DNA of 64,000 nucleotides. Source: Thiobacter sp. AK1 (lineage in GTDB: Bacteria; Pseudomonadota; Gammaproteobacteria; Burkholderiales; Thiobacteraceae). Below the pieces are notes generated by a model that saw nothing but the letters and a program-made list of their open reading frames with translations, was not told the origin of the DNA and ran no database searches. Within the stretch, counting starts at the first letter, position 1; the number at the start of each line of letters is the position of its first letter. Position numbers and translations under genes: made by a program. Below are positions 9,279 to 19,547 of this stretch, one piece after another. The DNA is taken from NCBI RefSeq assembly GCF_039822265.1, contig NZ_JBAJEX010000010.1:1-64000 (forward strand). The letters run 5' to 3'.

Positions 9279-10133
9279 TCAGGGGAGGCGTCCGCCGCTC
9301 ACTCGCTCCTGGCCGGCCAGATCCCGATGGCTGGCGACGGCCTCGAAGCCGGCTTGGGTGAGCAGCGTCCGGCAGGCGGCCCCTTGATCCCAGCCATGTT
9401 CCAGGAGCAGCCAAGCACCGGGAAGGAGGTGCTGCGGCGCGCCGGCGATGATATCGCGCAGGGCCTCGAGGCCGTCCGCGCCCGCAACCAGGGCATCCCG
9501 CGGCTCGAAGCGCACATCCCCCTGGGCGAGGTGGGGGTCGTCCTGGGCCACGTAGGGCGGATTGGCGACGATGAGTTGAAAGCGCGCGCCCGGCTCGAGG
9601 GCGGCGAACCATGCCCCTTCCAGGAACTGAACCCGATTAAGCCCGAGCCGCCGGGCGTTGTCCCTGGCCACCGCCAAGGCGTCGGGTGCCCGTTCCACGG
9701 CGCATACCCGGGTTGCGGGTCGATGCCGAGCAATGGCCAGTGCGACCGCGCCGCTACCTGTGCCCAGATCGAGAACTAGCCAGGGCGCGGAGTCTGGGAT
9801 GTGAGCAAGCGCTAGCTCCACTAGTAGTTCCGTTTCCGGTCGGGGGATCAGCACCGCGGGTGTGACCAAGAGATCGAGCCCGTAGAATTCTCGCCGCCCC
9901 AGGATGTAGGCCATGGGCTCGCCCGCGAGGCGGCGTGCAAGCAGAGTCTCGAAGCGGTCGGCTTGTGCGTGCAGCTTGTCCCGGCCATGGGCGAGGAGCC
10001 AGGCGCGCGGGCGTCCCAGGGCGTGTGCGAGGAGAAGCTGCGCTTCGAGACTGGCGCTGCGTCCATCGAGGGCAAGGCTTTCGGCGAGCGCGGCGCGCGC
10101 CGCGGCCAGCACCTCGTCTAGGGTGGGGGCCAT
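9279..10133 (-). CDS. prmC: Release factor glutamine N5-methyltransferase
   Basis: A 284-residue SAM-dependent methyltransferase that methylates the glutamine of the GGQ motif in release factors. The catalytic NPPY motif is in LIVANPPYVAQDDP, and the SAM-binding loop is VLDLGTGSGAVALAIA. The N-terminal PrmC helical domain (LLLAHALGRPRAWL) is complete. Its start overlaps the prfA stop (TGATG), giving the classical hemA-prfA-prmC arrangement in which enzyme and substrate are cotranslated. Confidence 0.97.
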   Translation of the reverse strand: MAPTLDEVLAAARAALAESLALDGRSASLEAQLLLAHALGRPRAWLLAHGRDKLHAQADRFETLLARRLAGEPMAYILGRREFYGLDLLVTPAVLIPRPETELLVELALAHIPDSAPWLVLDLGTGSGAVALAIARHRPATRVCAVERAPDALAVARDNARRLGLNRVQFLEGAWFAALEPGARFQLIVANPPYVAQDDPHLAQGDVRFEPRDALVAGADGLEALRDIIAGAPQHLLPGAWLLLEHGWDQGAACRTLLTQAGFEAVASHRDLAGQERVSGGRLP

Positions 10134-11215
10134 CAGGCCGCTTCGCCCAGGCTGGCCAGTTGGTCGGCCTGGTGCTGGCTCTGCAGGGCCTGGATGAGAT
10201 CGTCCAGGTCGCCCTCCAGGATTTGTGGCAGCTTATAGAGGGTGAGATTGATGCGATGATCGGTGACCCGTCCCTGGGGAAAGTTATAGGTGCGGATGCG
10301 CTCGGAGCGATCGCCGCTGCCGATGAGCGATTTGCGGGTGGCGGCCTGCCGAGCCTGCTGCTCTCTTAGCCGCATGTCCTTGATGCGCGCGGCGAGGATG
10401 GCCAGGGCTTGGGCCTTGTTGCGGTGTTGGGAGCGATCGTCTTGGCACTCCACGACGATGCCGGTAGGCAAGTGGGTGATGCGCACCGCCGAGTCGGTCT
10501 TGTTCACGTGCTGTCCGCCGGCACCGGAGGCGCGGAAGGTATCGATCTTGAGCTCCGCGGGGTTGAGATCCACGTCGCCGATTTCGTCCGCCTCCGGCAG
10601 CACGGCCACGGTACAGGCGGAGGTGTGGATGCGCCCCTGGGTTTCGGTCTCCGGCACGCGCTGCACGCGATGGCCGCCGGATTCGAATTTGAGCCTGGAA
10701 TAGGCGCCGGGGCCGCTCACGCGAGCGATGATTTCCTTGTAGCCGCCCACCTCGCCATCGCTATGGGAGAGGACCTCCACCTTCCAGCCCTGGCGCTCCG
10801 CGTAGCGGGCATACATGCGAAACAAGTCGCCGGCGAACAGCGCCGACTCGTCGCCACCCGTTCCCGCGCGGATTTCCAGGAACACGTTGCGCTCGTCGTT
10901 GGGGTCGCGGGGCAGGAGGGCTTTTCTGAGTTCCAGTTCCAGTTCCGCGAGCCGCGCTTCGGCTTCTGCTAGCTCGGCTTCGGCGAAGGCCTTCATGTCT
11001 GGATCATGGAGCATGTCCCGCGCTGTTGACTGGTCCTGCAGGGTGCGCTCGTAGGCGCGGAATAGCTCCACCACGGGCGCGATTTCGGCGTGCTCCCGCG
11101 CGAGCCGGCGATACTGCTCCAGGTCCGAGGTGACGTCCTCGGCGCTCAGCAGTTGGTTCAGTTCCTCCAGCCGGCTGGAGAGCTGGCGCAGGCGGGCGAG
11201 CAGGGCGGGTTTCAT
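10133..11215 (-). CDS. prfA: Peptide chain release factor 1
   Basis: A 360-residue class I release factor for UAA and UAG. The GGQ peptidyl-tRNA hydrolysis motif is in [17 protein letters not shown], and the codon-recognition PxT region lies upstream in the domain before ILPEADE-type sequence (visible as [11 protein letters not shown]). Length is normal. The ATG overlaps the hemA stop by three bases (ATGA). Expected to be methylated by the adjacent PrmC. Confidence 0.98.
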   Translation of the reverse strand: MKPALLARLRQLSSRLEELNQLLSAEDVTSDLEQYRRLAREHAEIAPVVELFRAYERTLQDQSTARDMLHDPDMKAFAEAELAEAEARLAELELELRKALLPRDPNDERNVFLEIRAGTGGDESALFAGDLFRMYARYAERQGWKVEVLSHSDGEVGGYKEIIARVSGPGAYSRLKFESGGHRVQRVPETETQGRIHTSACTVAVLPEADEIGDVDLNPAELKIDTFRASGAGGQHVNKTDSAVRITHLPTGIVVECQDDRSQHRNKAQALAILAARIKDMRLREQQARQAATRKSLIGSGDRSERIRTYNFPQGRVTDHRINLTLYKLPQILEGDLDDLIQALQSQHQADQLASLGEAA

Positions 11216-12471
11216 TCGGAATGCAAGTGGTAGAGGCGGCGCAGCCAGTTTTCAAGCGCCTCCCGCTCTTCCGGGCGGACGTGATGCAAGGCATCGGTGG
11301 GACCGTGCAGGAGCTTGTTGGTGAGGGCGCGGGATAGATGCTCCAGCACCATCGCCGGATCGTCGCCGCGCGCCAAGTGCTTGAGCGCCCGCTCCACTTC
11401 CTGGCGGCGGAAGCGCTCGCCGTGATCGCGCAGGGCGCGGATGGTGGGCACCAGTTCGCGACTCTTGACCCACTCCATGAAGCTTTGCACGCGGCTTTCG
11501 ATGATGGCCTCCGCCTGCTCGGCCGCCGCGCGCCGGCTCCCTACGCCCTCCTGCACGATGTGGGCGAGATCGTCCACGGTGTAGAGAAACACGTCCGGCA
11601 GCTCGCCCACCTCCGGCTCGATGTCGCGTGGCACGGCTAGATCCACCAAGAACATGGGGCGGTGGCGGCGCTGTTTGATGGCCCGTTCCACCATGCCCTT
11701 GCCCAGGATGGGCAGGGGGCTCGCGGTAGAACTCACCACGATGTCGTAGTGATGTAGGGCCTCCGGCAACTCATTGAGGGTGAGGGTGGCGCCGTTGCAG
11801 CGCCGGGCGAGCAGTTGGGCGCGTTCCACGCTGCGGTTGGCAATGGTGATCCGGCGCGGATGCCGTGCCCCGAAGTGATCCAGACACAGCTCGATCATCT
11901 CACCGGCGCCGATGAACAGCACCGCTTGCTCGGCGATGCTGGGAAAGATGCGCTCCGCCAGTCGGACCGCGGCCGCTGCCATCGAGATGGAGTTCGCGCC
12001 GATCTCAGTGGTGGAGCGCACTTCCTTTGCCACTGCGAAAGTGCGCTGGAACAGCTTGTGCAGCAAAGTGCCCAGGGTGCCTGCAGCCTCCGCCGTGCGA
12101 ACCGCCTGCTTCATCTGGCCCAGGATCTGGGCTTCCCCCAACACCATGGAATCGAGCCCGCTCGCCACTCGGAAAGCGTGTTTCACCGCGCGCTCCTGGG
12201 GGAGGGTATAGAGATAGGGATCGAGGCTTGCGCGCGGCAGGTGGTGGAATTCGGAAAGCCAGTCGATCGCCTGTTCTGGCGCCTCGGTGTTGCAATAGAT
12301 TTCCGTGCGGTTGCAGGTGGAAAGGATGGCCGCCTCTTTCACCGCCCGGCGCGAGGCCAGGTCGTGCAAGGCTGGCTCGAGCCGGTCGGAGGGAAACGCC
12401 ACCTGCTCGCGGATGGCCAGCGGTGCCGTCTGGTGGTTGATGCCGAAAGCGAAAAGCTGCATGGCGCGCAC
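11212..12471 (-). CDS. hemA: Glutamyl-tRNA reductase
   Basis: A 419-residue enzyme that reduces glutamyl-tRNA to glutamate-1-semialdehyde, the first step of tetrapyrrole synthesis. The active-site cysteine is in [13 protein letters not shown]; the NADPH-binding segment is [28 protein letters not shown] and [12 protein letters not shown] are further family blocks. Starts 32 bases from the P-type ATPase end. It leads the hemA-prfA-prmC operon. Confidence 0.98.
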   Translation of the reverse strand: MRAMQLFAFGINHQTAPLAIREQVAFPSDRLEPALHDLASRRAVKEAAILSTCNRTEIYCNTEAPEQAIDWLSEFHHLPRASLDPYLYTLPQERAVKHAFRVASGLDSMVLGEAQILGQMKQAVRTAEAAGTLGTLLHKLFQRTFAVAKEVRSTTEIGANSISMAAAAVRLAERIFPSIAEQAVLFIGAGEMIELCLDHFGARHPRRITIANRSVERAQLLARRCNGATLTLNELPEALHHYDIVVSSTASPLPILGKGMVERAIKQRRHRPMFLVDLAVPRDIEPEVGELPDVFLYTVDDLAHIVQEGVGSRRAAAEQAEAIIESRVQSFMEWVKSRELVPTIRALRDHGERFRRQEVERALKHLARGDDPAMVLEHLSRALTNKLLHGPTDALHHVRPEEREALENWLRRLYHLHSE

Positions 12472-12503
12472 AAAAACGGCGTGATGCCGCGAAGCAACTA
12501 ATT

Positions 12504-15236
12504 TTACCGCTTTTTCATCAAAGCCTTGAGTTGGCTTCCCAGGCGCACCACCTTCTTTTCCAGCTCCACCAGCACAAGCACAGCGAGACCAAAGAGCAGG
12601 ATTCGGCTCCAGGCCGGGACATCCAAGGGCGCGGTGTGGAACAGGCGCTGCATCACTGGCGCATAGGTGAAAGCGAGTTGGAGCAGCAGCAGCACGCCGA
12701 CGCTAACTGCTATCCAGCGGTTGCCGGTGAAGGCCTGCCAAGGGGGGACGGGACGCAACAGACGGCGGCAGTTGAGGAGATAGAACGCCTCGCCCACCAT
12801 GAGCAGGTTCACCGCCGCGGTGCGTGCCACTTCCACGGGGGTGGCGCGGGCCAACTCCCAGAGGAACAATCCCAGGCTGGCGCCCACCAGCAGCACGGAC
12901 ACGAACGCCACCCGCCACAGCATGAAGGTCGAGAGCACGGGTTCACGCGGGTTTCGCGGCGGACGCTGCATAATGTCGGGCTCTGCCGGCTCGAAGGCCA
13001 GGGCGAGCGCCAGGGTCACCGAAGTGACCATGTTCACCCACAGGATTTGCACCGGCGTGATGGGCAGCACGTCGAGCCCAAGGAGCACCGCCGCCACCAG
13101 CACCCCTGCCTGCCCGCCATTGGTGGGTAGGATGAAGACGATGGCCTTGCGAATGTTGTCGTAGATGGTGCGGCCTTCTTCGACTGCCGACGCGATGGTG
13201 GCGAAGTTGTCGTCGGCCAGCACGATTTCGGCCGCTTCCTTGGCCGCCTCCGTCCCCTTGCGGCCCATGGCCACGCCCACGTCGGCTCGTTTGAGCGCAG
13301 GCGCATCGTTGACGCCATCGCCGGTCATGGCCACCACCTCGCCGTTGGCCTGGAAGGCTTGCACCAGGCGCAGCTTGTGTTCGGGGCTGGCGCGGGCGAA
13401 TACCTCCGTCTCGCGCACCGTCTGGCGCAAGCCGGCATCGTCCAGGGCATCGATTTCGCTTCCCGCCAGCACACGCACTTCCCCATCGGGGCGCAGCCCC
13501 AACTGATTGCCGATGGCGCGGGCAGTGAGGGCGTGATCGCCGGTGATCATTGAGACGCGAATGCCCGCAGCCAGGCAGGCGGCCACGGCCCGGCGCGCTT
13601 CTTCCCGAGGAGGATCGGTGAGACCGGCAACCGCGAGCAGGGTGAACCCACCGTCTTCCACGTCCTGGAAACGGAGTTCCCGCTGGCCCGGCGCAGCCGG
13701 CTTCATGGCCAGGGCCAGAAGCCGCATGCCGCGCGCCGCGACGCGTGCCATTGCACTGTGCCAGCGCTGCGCATCGAGGGGACGTGGGCCGGTGGGCGTC
13801 CACTGCCAGTGGCATAAAGCGAGAATGCGTTCCGGCGCACCTTTCAGGTAGATCACGCCGTGGCCTGCGTGGTCATGATGCAGCGTGGCCATGAAGCGGT
13901 GTTCGGACTCGAAGGGAATCACATCGGTGCGTGGCCAGGCTTCGGCTTCGAAGCCGGGATCGAGTCCCACCTTCATGGCCAGGGTGAGCAGCGCCCCTTC
14001 GGTAGGATCGCCCGACAGCCGCCATTCGTCGCCTTCCCGGTGCAGGCTCGCGTCATTGCACAGGGCAGACAGGCGCGCGACTTCGATGAGCAGGGGCTCG
14101 GCCTCTGGCAACACCTCCTTGCCATCGGCTTGGAAGCACCCTTCCGGCGCGTAGCCTACCCCCGTCACTTCGAGCGAGCGTTCGGCGGTGAGCAGAACCT
14201 GCACGGTCATTTCGTTGCGGGTAAGTGTTCCGGTCTTGTCGGATACGATTACCGTCACCGCCCCCAGGGCCTCCACGGCGGGCAGGCGGCGCACGATGGC
14301 ATTGCGCTTAGCCATGGCCTGCACGCCGACGGCCAAGGTAATGGTGATGATGGCAGGCAGGCCCTCGGGAATGGCCGCCACCGCCAGCCCCACGGCCACG
14401 AGGAACATTTCGGAAGCGGAGAAACCCTTAAGCAGCGTACCGTAGGCAAAGGTGGCACCGGCGATGGTTAGGATGAGTACGGTAAGCCAGCGCCCGAATT
14501 GCGCCATGCGGCGCAATAAGGGTGTTTCCAGTGGGGCCACGTCGGCGAGCAGTTCGCTGATGCGACCGATTTCGCTTAAGGCGCCTGTTGCCACCACCAC
14601 CCCCATGCCCTGCCCCGAGGTCACCAAGGTGCCGGACCAAGCCATGGTGCTGCGATCAATGAGCGGCGCATCGGCCCCTACGGCCGCCACCTGCTTGTCC
14701 ACCGGCATGGATTCACCGGTGAGAAGCGCCTCGTCCACCCGCAGCCCCTTGACCGACAACAGCCGCACATCCGCGGGCACGCGGTCACCGGCAGCAAGGA
14801 AGATGATGTCCCCCGGCACCAGCTCGGCTGCGTCCACTTCCTGGCGCCGGCCGTCGCGCAGTACCTGGGCACGGGGCGAGAGCAGGCCGCGGATAGCCTC
14901 GAGTGCGGCCTTTGCCTTGCCTTCCTGGATGAAGCCGATCAACGCATTGATCACCACCACACCCAGGATCACACCGGTGTCCACCCAGTGCCCCATGAAC
15001 GCGGTCACCCCCGCCGAGGCAAGCAGCACGTAGATCAGCAGGTCGTGGAATTGGAGCAGGAAACGCATGAGGGGCCCGCGCTGTCGCGGCGCAGGCAAGG
15101 CATTGACACCGAAGCGAGCCCGACGTCGCGCGGCTTCTTCGCTGGTCAGTCCTTCACGGCGTGCGTCGAGACGGACAAGGACGGCTTCCCCGTCGAGGGC
15201 ATGCCACGGCGGAGGGTTCTGGGTCATGGTGGTCAT
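12504..15236 (-). CDS. Cation-transporting P-type ATPase (P2, PacL-like)
   Basis: A 910-residue membrane pump with the full P-type set: N-terminal cation-ATPase domain ([19 protein letters not shown]), TGES in the actuator domain, PEGLP in the fourth membrane helix, phosphorylation site DKTGTLT with aspartate near residue 333, and the hinge [21 protein letters not shown] and overall length point to a P2-type ATPase moving calcium or another light cation rather than a heavy-metal P1B pump, since no CPx motif or N-terminal metal-binding domain is present. Exact ion unknown. An alternative start lies three codons in. It may stand alone, with a 32-bp gap to hemA. Confidence 0.93.
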   Translation of the reverse strand: MTTMTQNPPPWHALDGEAVLVRLDARREGLTSEEAARRRARFGVNALPAPRQRGPLMRFLLQFHDLLIYVLLASAGVTAFMGHWVDTGVILGVVVINALIGFIQEGKAKAALEAIRGLLSPRAQVLRDGRRQEVDAAELVPGDIIFLAAGDRVPADVRLLSVKGLRVDEALLTGESMPVDKQVAAVGADAPLIDRSTMAWSGTLVTSGQGMGVVVATGALSEIGRISELLADVAPLETPLLRRMAQFGRWLTVLILTIAGATFAYGTLLKGFSASEMFLVAVGLAVAAIPEGLPAIITITLAVGVQAMAKRNAIVRRLPAVEALGAVTVIVSDKTGTLTRNEMTVQVLLTAERSLEVTGVGYAPEGCFQADGKEVLPEAEPLLIEVARLSALCNDASLHREGDEWRLSGDPTEGALLTLAMKVGLDPGFEAEAWPRTDVIPFESEHRFMATLHHDHAGHGVIYLKGAPERILALCHWQWTPTGPRPLDAQRWHSAMARVAARGMRLLALAMKPAAPGQRELRFQDVEDGGFTLLAVAGLTDPPREEARRAVAACLAAGIRVSMITGDHALTARAIGNQLGLRPDGEVRVLAGSEIDALDDAGLRQTVRETEVFARASPEHKLRLVQAFQANGEVVAMTGDGVNDAPALKRADVGVAMGRKGTEAAKEAAEIVLADDNFATIASAVEEGRTIYDNIRKAIVFILPTNGGQAGVLVAAVLLGLDVLPITPVQILWVNMVTSVTLALALAFEPAEPDIMQRPPRNPREPVLSTFMLWRVAFVSVLLVGASLGLFLWELARATPVEVARTAAVNLLMVGEAFYLLNCRRLLRPVPPWQAFTGNRWIAVSVGVLLLLQLAFTYAPVMQRLFHTAPLDVPAWSRILLFGLAVLVLVELEKKVVRLGSQLKALMKKR

Positions 15237-15439
15237 GCTAGCGGGAATGCCTTGCTCTAGTCTGCACGAAAAACGCCCACCCCACTGTGGAGCGATTATT
15301 GAGGGTCACGCAAGTAGGTGACATCTTTGGACCGTCCCCGTGCAAGCGGACACCCAGGAAAATGGCCAGGAATATTTCGGATTCCCGCTCTCGCGGCTTT
15401 TGGCCCGAGCATGGGCCGTCAAGTGCTTGGTGGGTCGCG
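15237..15439. other. Intergenic stretch between ATPase and HPF-sigma fusion
   Basis: About 200 bp with no supported gene. It must hold the ATPase promoter, but no clear hexamers stand out. A segment near 15311-15345 (GTAGGTGACATCTTTGG and flanks) looks like interspersed non-coding repeat material rather than coding sequence; only one copy is seen in this window, so this is tentative. Confidence 0.3.
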
Positions 15440-16516
15440 TCAACTGGGGCGGCGCAGCAACCGGCGGATGGCCTCGCGCGCCGAGGCCTGGACCTCGACC
15501 ATGCCGGCATCGGCGAGCCGCGCTTGGACGAAGTTTATGGCCTGATCGAGCTGACGCGCCACGCTCTCCTCGCTGATATCGAGAATTTCCCCGATGTCCG
15601 AAGTGGGCAGACATTCGAGCTCGCCTAGCAAAAGTGCCCGCCGCCAGGCAATGGGCAGATCCTTGATGACATCCACGATCCATGCCTGCTCACGTTCCGC
15701 GCTCGCATCGGGCAGAGCGGCTTCGGCTTCTTCGGCGGCAATGACGTCGGCGACGTTGACAGTGTCGTCGGGCTGGTAATACTCGTAGAACTCTTCCTGC
15801 ACCATCGCTTCCGCCTGGTCCTTTGCATCCGGCGTCACTAAAGCGTCGAGTGACACGGTTTCACCGAACTGGCGGCTTGCCGCGACCTCGCGATCGATGA
15901 TCTTGAATAGCTGCTTGAGTAGCTGCCGGAATACCGCCTGCTGGTCCTTGCCGGGCTGCCAGGCTGCTTTCACGCTGGCGATGGTTTCGTCCACCACGTC
16001 ACGCAGCGTCGGATAGTCGGCGGGCAAATCGCCCACCGCTCGCAGATACGCCAACTCCCGGCGCGCGATTTCTTCCAAGCGGGGTAGCAAGACTGCGATG
16101 CCTGTTTCGGCTTGGGACAGCGCTTCTGGGGCGAGCGCGGCAATCTGTTCCTTCAGGGCATGCAATCGTTCCCGCCGAGCCCGGCGCTTGTATTCGTCCT
16201 GGTGATGTAGATGTGCAAAATGCCTCTTCGTTTCGCGCAATAGGCGTTCGACGGCGGCAGCGGTGGCGCTGTGGGCGTCCTCGCCCTCGCCATTGGCGGC
16301 GACGATCTTGCGACCGGGTAGGTGCATGTGGAACCGCACGGTGTAATGGTGGTCCCGCCGCTTCAGGCGTGACAGGGTCGCATGCAGTATCGCCTCGTGC
16401 ATGCCGTGACTTGCGAGCAGCGGCTCCAGGTGTTTGTCGAGCAGGGGCGCCAACATGGCTTGCCAGTGGGCCTGCTGTTCGGGAATGCCGTCGAAATGCA
16501 TCTTGATCTTGATCAT
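15440..16516 (-). CDS. HPF/RaiA-like domain fused to sigma-70-like domain
   Basis: A 358-residue two-part protein. Residues 1-105 look like a ribosome hibernation factor (HPF/RaiA/sigma-54 modulation) fold, with HYTVRFHMHLPGRKIVAANG, EDAHSATAAAVERLLRE and a basic end KRRARRERL. Residues about 150-345 resemble sigma-70 regions: a helical region near VVDETIASVKAAW and a region-4-like helix-turn-helix in WRRALLLGELECLPTSDI, followed by GEILDISEESVARQLDQA. The ATG at 16516 follows an AAGGAAAA ribosome site; the frame is open much further upstream but without similarity. Possibly a stress switch linking ribosome state and transcription; function unproven. Confidence 0.75.
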   Translation of the reverse strand: MIKIKMHFDGIPEQQAHWQAMLAPLLDKHLEPLLASHGMHEAILHATLSRLKRRDHHYTVRFHMHLPGRKIVAANGEGEDAHSATAAAVERLLRETKRHFAHLHHQDEYKRRARRERLHALKEQIAALAPEALSQAETGIAVLLPRLEEIARRELAYLRAVGDLPADYPTLRDVVDETIASVKAAWQPGKDQQAVFRQLLKQLFKIIDREVAASRQFGETVSLDALVTPDAKDQAEAMVQEEFYEYYQPDDTVNVADVIAAEEAEAALPDASAEREQAWIVDVIKDLPIAWRRALLLGELECLPTSDIGEILDISEESVARQLDQAINFVQARLADAGMVEVQASAREAIRRLLRRPS

Positions 16517-16810
16517 GGTGGATTTTCCTTTTTGTCGGGGGCAAGAGGGCCGGCGCCGCATGCCTTGTCGTTGGATGTTCGCGTGTTCCGCTACCGAGAT
16601 CGGGGTGGGTTTCTGCTGTTTCAAGCGGACGCTGCCCAGCCGGGATGTCGGGCCGAGGCCTCGAGCCGGACGGGGTGCGCGGGGAATAGCCGCCAGGGGC
16701 GGCGTGCGCCCAGGGAACGCGCAGTTGGCACCCGTATCCCTGCCGCTCATGGGGTGGAAATTTGCGGCCGGCGAGCTTACTCTGGCCAAACTCATCCTGT
16801 GACTGGCGCC

Positions 16811-18298
16811 ATGATCGCCTTCCCCTTCGACAACAGCTACGCCCGCGAGCTGCCTGATTTTTGTGTGTCCTGGCAGCCGGAGCGCGTGCCGCAGCCGGTG
16901 CTGGTTTTCCTCAACCATGCCCTGGCCGCGGAGCTCGGGCTCGATCTCGCAGCGGCACCACGCGAGGAACTCGCAGCGCTGTTCGCCGGCAATCAATTGC
17001 CGGCGGGCGCACAGCCCATCGCGCAGGCCTACGCCGGGCATCAGTTTGGTCATTTCTCACCGCAACTGGGCGATGGACGCGCATTGCTTCTGGGCGAAGT
17101 GATCGACCGTCATGGGCGCCGGCGCGACATTGCCTTTAAAGGTTCCGGTCCCACACCGTTTTCCCGCCGCGGCGACGGCAAGGCCGCGCTCGGTCCCATG
17201 CTGCGCGAGGCGCTGGTGGGTGAGGCGATGCATGCCCTGGGCATTCCCACCACCCGTGCGCTCGCCGTGGTGGCCACCGGCGAGCCGGTCTATCGCGAAC
17301 GCATTTTACCGGGGGCGGTGCTCACCCGCGTGGCGGCCAGCCATATCCGCGTGGGCACGTTCCAGTATTTCTGGGCCCATGGCACACCGGAGCACGTGCG
17401 GCGGCTGGCGGACTATGCCATCTGCCGTCACTATCCTGAACTCGCCGCGCGCGAGGATCGTTACCTGGCGCTGCTTACCGCCGTTGCCGAGCGCCAAGCG
17501 GCGCTCATCGCCCAGTGGATGCATGTGGGCTTCATTCACGGGGTGATGAACACGGACAACATGGCGATCTCCGGCGAGACCATCGACTACGGCCCTTGCG
17601 CCTTCATGGAGGCCTACGATCCCCAGGCGGTGTTCAGCTCCATCGACCACGGGGGACGGTATGCGTACCAGGCGCAGCCGTCCATCGCGCGTTGGAATCT
17701 CGCCCGTTTCGCCGAGACCTTGCTGCCCCTCATCAGTGACGACGAAGGTCAGGCCGTGGCGCGGGCGAACGAGGTGATCGACAGTTTCGTGGCGCGCTAC
17801 GAGCAGCATTGGCGCGCCGGTCTGCGTGCCAAGCTCGGGCTGGCAAGCGATGCGCCGGGCGACCGTCTGCTTGGCGAGCGCTGGCTTGATCTGCTTGAGG
17901 CGCAGCGCGTGGACTACACTTTGGCGTTTCGTTACCTGGCCGATGCTGCGCAAGGCGACGATAGCCGGCTGCGGACGCTGTTTGCCGGCCAGCCGGCGCT
18001 TAAGCAGTGGCTTGAACACTGGCACGCCCGCTGCGCTGCCGAAGATGCGGGTCGCAACGCCATCCAGGCCGCTCGAGAGCGCGCAGCGCGCATGCGGCGA
18101 ATGAATCCCTGGATCATTCCCCGCAATCACCGGGTGGAAGAGGCGCTGGCCGCTGCCGAGAAGGGAGATCTGGGACCCTTCGAGCGCCTGCTCCAGGCCG
18201 TTCGCCACCCCTTCGACGAAAACCCCGCCTACGCCCATTGCGCCGAACCCGCCCCGGCGGAATTCATGTCCCACTTCCGCACTTTCTGCGGCACCTGA
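16811..18298 (+). CDS. selO: Protein adenylyltransferase SelO (YdiU family)
   Basis: A 495-residue pseudokinase-fold enzyme that transfers AMP to Ser/Thr/Tyr residues of target proteins in redox stress. Family blocks visible are AYAGHQFGHFSPQLGDGRA, KGSGPTPFSRRGDGKAALG, HGVMNTDNMAISGETIDYG (metal and catalytic residues) and the C-terminal NPWIIPRNHRVEEAL. The usual C-terminal selenocysteine/cysteine site reads SHFRTFCGT, with Cys as in most bacteria. The ATG at 16811 starts the family-conserved NSYARELPDF region; the longer open frame overlaps the divergent HPF-sigma gene and is rejected. Confidence 0.95.
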   Translation: MIAFPFDNSYARELPDFCVSWQPERVPQPVLVFLNHALAAELGLDLAAAPREELAALFAGNQLPAGAQPIAQAYAGHQFGHFSPQLGDGRALLLGEVIDRHGRRRDIAFKGSGPTPFSRRGDGKAALGPMLREALVGEAMHALGIPTTRALAVVATGEPVYRERILPGAVLTRVAASHIRVGTFQYFWAHGTPEHVRRLADYAICRHYPELAAREDRYLALLTAVAERQAALIAQWMHVGFIHGVMNTDNMAISGETIDYGPCAFMEAYDPQAVFSSIDHGGRYAYQAQPSIARWNLARFAETLLPLISDDEGQAVARANEVIDSFVARYEQHWRAGLRAKLGLASDAPGDRLLGERWLDLLEAQRVDYTLAFRYLADAAQGDDSRLRTLFAGQPALKQWLEHWHARCAAEDAGRNAIQAARERAARMRRMNPWIIPRNHRVEEALAAAEKGDLGPFERLLQAVRHPFDENPAYAHCAEPAPAEFMSHFRTFCGT

Positions 18299-18331
18299 CT
18301 CCGAGGCGCTTCCTGCTGTTAGAGTGCTGGC

Positions 18332-18913
18332 ATGGATGTGGCCCTGCTCATCAGCCGCTGGGGCTTGCTGGCGGTTCTGCTCGGCAGCCTGCTGGAAGGC
18401 GAGACCGTGTTGGTTCTCGCTGGCTTTGCGGCCCATCGCGGCTATCTCGATTTTGCACAGGTGGTCGCGGTGGCCTGGCTGGGCGCGGTCCTGGGCGACC
18501 AGTTTTGGTTCTGGCTGGGACGCCGTCACGGGCGCACATTCCTTGCGCGCTGGCCGAAGCAAACGACGGCAATACGGCGGGCGCTCCGCCTGATCGAACG
18601 CCATCCGGCGCGCAGCGTCCTGTTCATGCGCTTCGCCTGGGGGTTGCGCATCGCTTTGCCGGTGGCCATGGGCATGAGTGGCCTTCCCCATGGCCGCTTC
18701 CTGCTTCTCAACGGGCTTTCCGCGATGCTGTGGGCGCCCGCAATTGCCGGCGCCGGTTGGCTGTTTGGCGATGTCCTCGTCCGGCATCTGGGCGATCTCG
18801 CACGGGTGGAACACTGGGCGGCGCTAGCGCTAGTACTGCTGGTGCTGGCCGTCCACCTGGTTGAGCGGCGGTGGGCTCGGCGGCGCACGGCACGCGATGC
18901 CGATCGCGACTGA
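18332..18913 (+). CDS. DedA family membrane protein
   Basis: A 193-residue polytopic membrane protein of the DedA/VTT family, implicated in undecaprenyl-phosphate or phosphatidylethanolamine flipping and in proton-gradient homeostasis. Characteristic segments are the GSLLEGETVLVLAGFAAHRG start, LGDQFWFWLGRRHGR and FMRFAWGLRIALPVAMGMSG. Lies 33 bases after selO and is probably cotranscribed with it. Confidence 0.88.
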   Translation: MDVALLISRWGLLAVLLGSLLEGETVLVLAGFAAHRGYLDFAQVVAVAWLGAVLGDQFWFWLGRRHGRTFLARWPKQTTAIRRALRLIERHPARSVLFMRFAWGLRIALPVAMGMSGLPHGRFLLLNGLSAMLWAPAIAGAGWLFGDVLVRHLGDLARVEHWAALALVLLVLAVHLVERRWARRRTARDADRD

Positions 18914-19291
18914 CATCAGCACGACGTTTTCCGGCGCGTTGACCCAAGGGCGGCCAAGACGAATGGCTTCAAAGTATTGTGTGCCCACCGTTGCGGGACG
19001 GTGGCCACACGTATGCTGTCGCGGACGTTCGTATGTCTGCCCAAACACGGGCCGCGTCTGACGCCCTCAAGGAAAAACCACTCACCACGCCGGGGCGGCG
19101 CCACGGCCCATCTACTCATTTCCACCCAAGCGAAACGCCAAGGAATCGTGGCCAGGAAAAGCGCCCCACGTCTGACAAGCGTCAGTGACGAACGCGGCAA
19201 GAGCCTTGCAATTCCCGATCCATCGCCCCTGTGACTTTTGCGTCGCGGCATTCGTCTAATGCGCTATTGCCACGACTCGCTAACACACAGC
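18914..19291. other. Intergenic region with an inverted repeat
   Basis: About 380 bp with no supported gene. A dyad at 18979-19010 (GTGTG-C-CCACCGT, six-base loop, ACGGTGG-C-CACAC) could fold into a 12-bp stem with one mismatch; there is no T-tract after it, so it is not a typical intrinsic terminator. A candidate ECF promoter sits at 19230-19259. The rest shows nothing recognisable. Confidence 0.5.
19230..19259 (+). promoter_or_regulatory. Candidate ECF-type promoter
   Basis: TGTGAC at 19230-19235 and CGTCTAA at 19253-19259 are separated by 17 bases. An AC-containing -35 and a CGTC-type -10 are common for ECF sigma factors, and an ECF sigma gene is the last gene of the downstream set (19292-20956). 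Autoregulation is therefore plausible but is inferred from one site only. Confidence 0.35.
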
Positions 19292-19522
19292 ATGGAAACG
19301 CCTACCGATCCTTTTGAAGCAGCGCTTGCCCATAACCTGGCGCGCACCGAACCTGAGTCGTCCATCGATATGGAACACCTGCTGCGCCGTGCCCGCCGGT
19401 GCGTGGCCGCGCGCAATGTGTTGGCGCTGATTCTCGGCCGCATCTGGCTCGCGTTGGCGCGGCTGCTGGCACCGGCGGCGGTGCGCCTGCACCGGCTCGT
19501 GCCGCCTAGCCGACACCCCTGA
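19292..19522 (+). CDS. Small hypothetical protein upstream of MscS-like gene
   Basis: A 76-residue ORF. The first half is acidic (METPTDPFEAALAHNLARTE) and the second half is basic and hydrophobic with a possible membrane helix in ALILGRIWLALARLLAP. It starts about 33 bases after the candidate ECF promoter and ends 25 bases before the mechanosensitive-channel-like gene. No family recognised. A reading from 19238 is also open but has no better ribosome site. Coding status is plausible from position, not proven. Confidence 0.45.
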   Translation: METPTDPFEAALAHNLARTEPESSIDMEHLLRRARRCVAARNVLALILGRIWLALARLLAPAAVRLHRLVPPSRHP

Positions 19523-19547
19523 TCTTCAACCACGAAAGGAGAAACCC

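Noticed and set aside
8337..9779. A 480-codon open frame on the plus strand
   Set aside because: It runs antisense across the HPr-rel-A genes and prmC, has no recognisable domain, and is explained by high GC content and the codon bias of the real minus-strand genes.
16382..16810. Longer start for selO
   Set aside because: The extension overlaps the divergent HPF-sigma gene and has no similarity to SelO; the family begins at the ATG at 16811.
16517..17053. N-terminal extension of the HPF-sigma fusion
   Set aside because: No similarity, and a ribosome site precedes the ATG at 16516.
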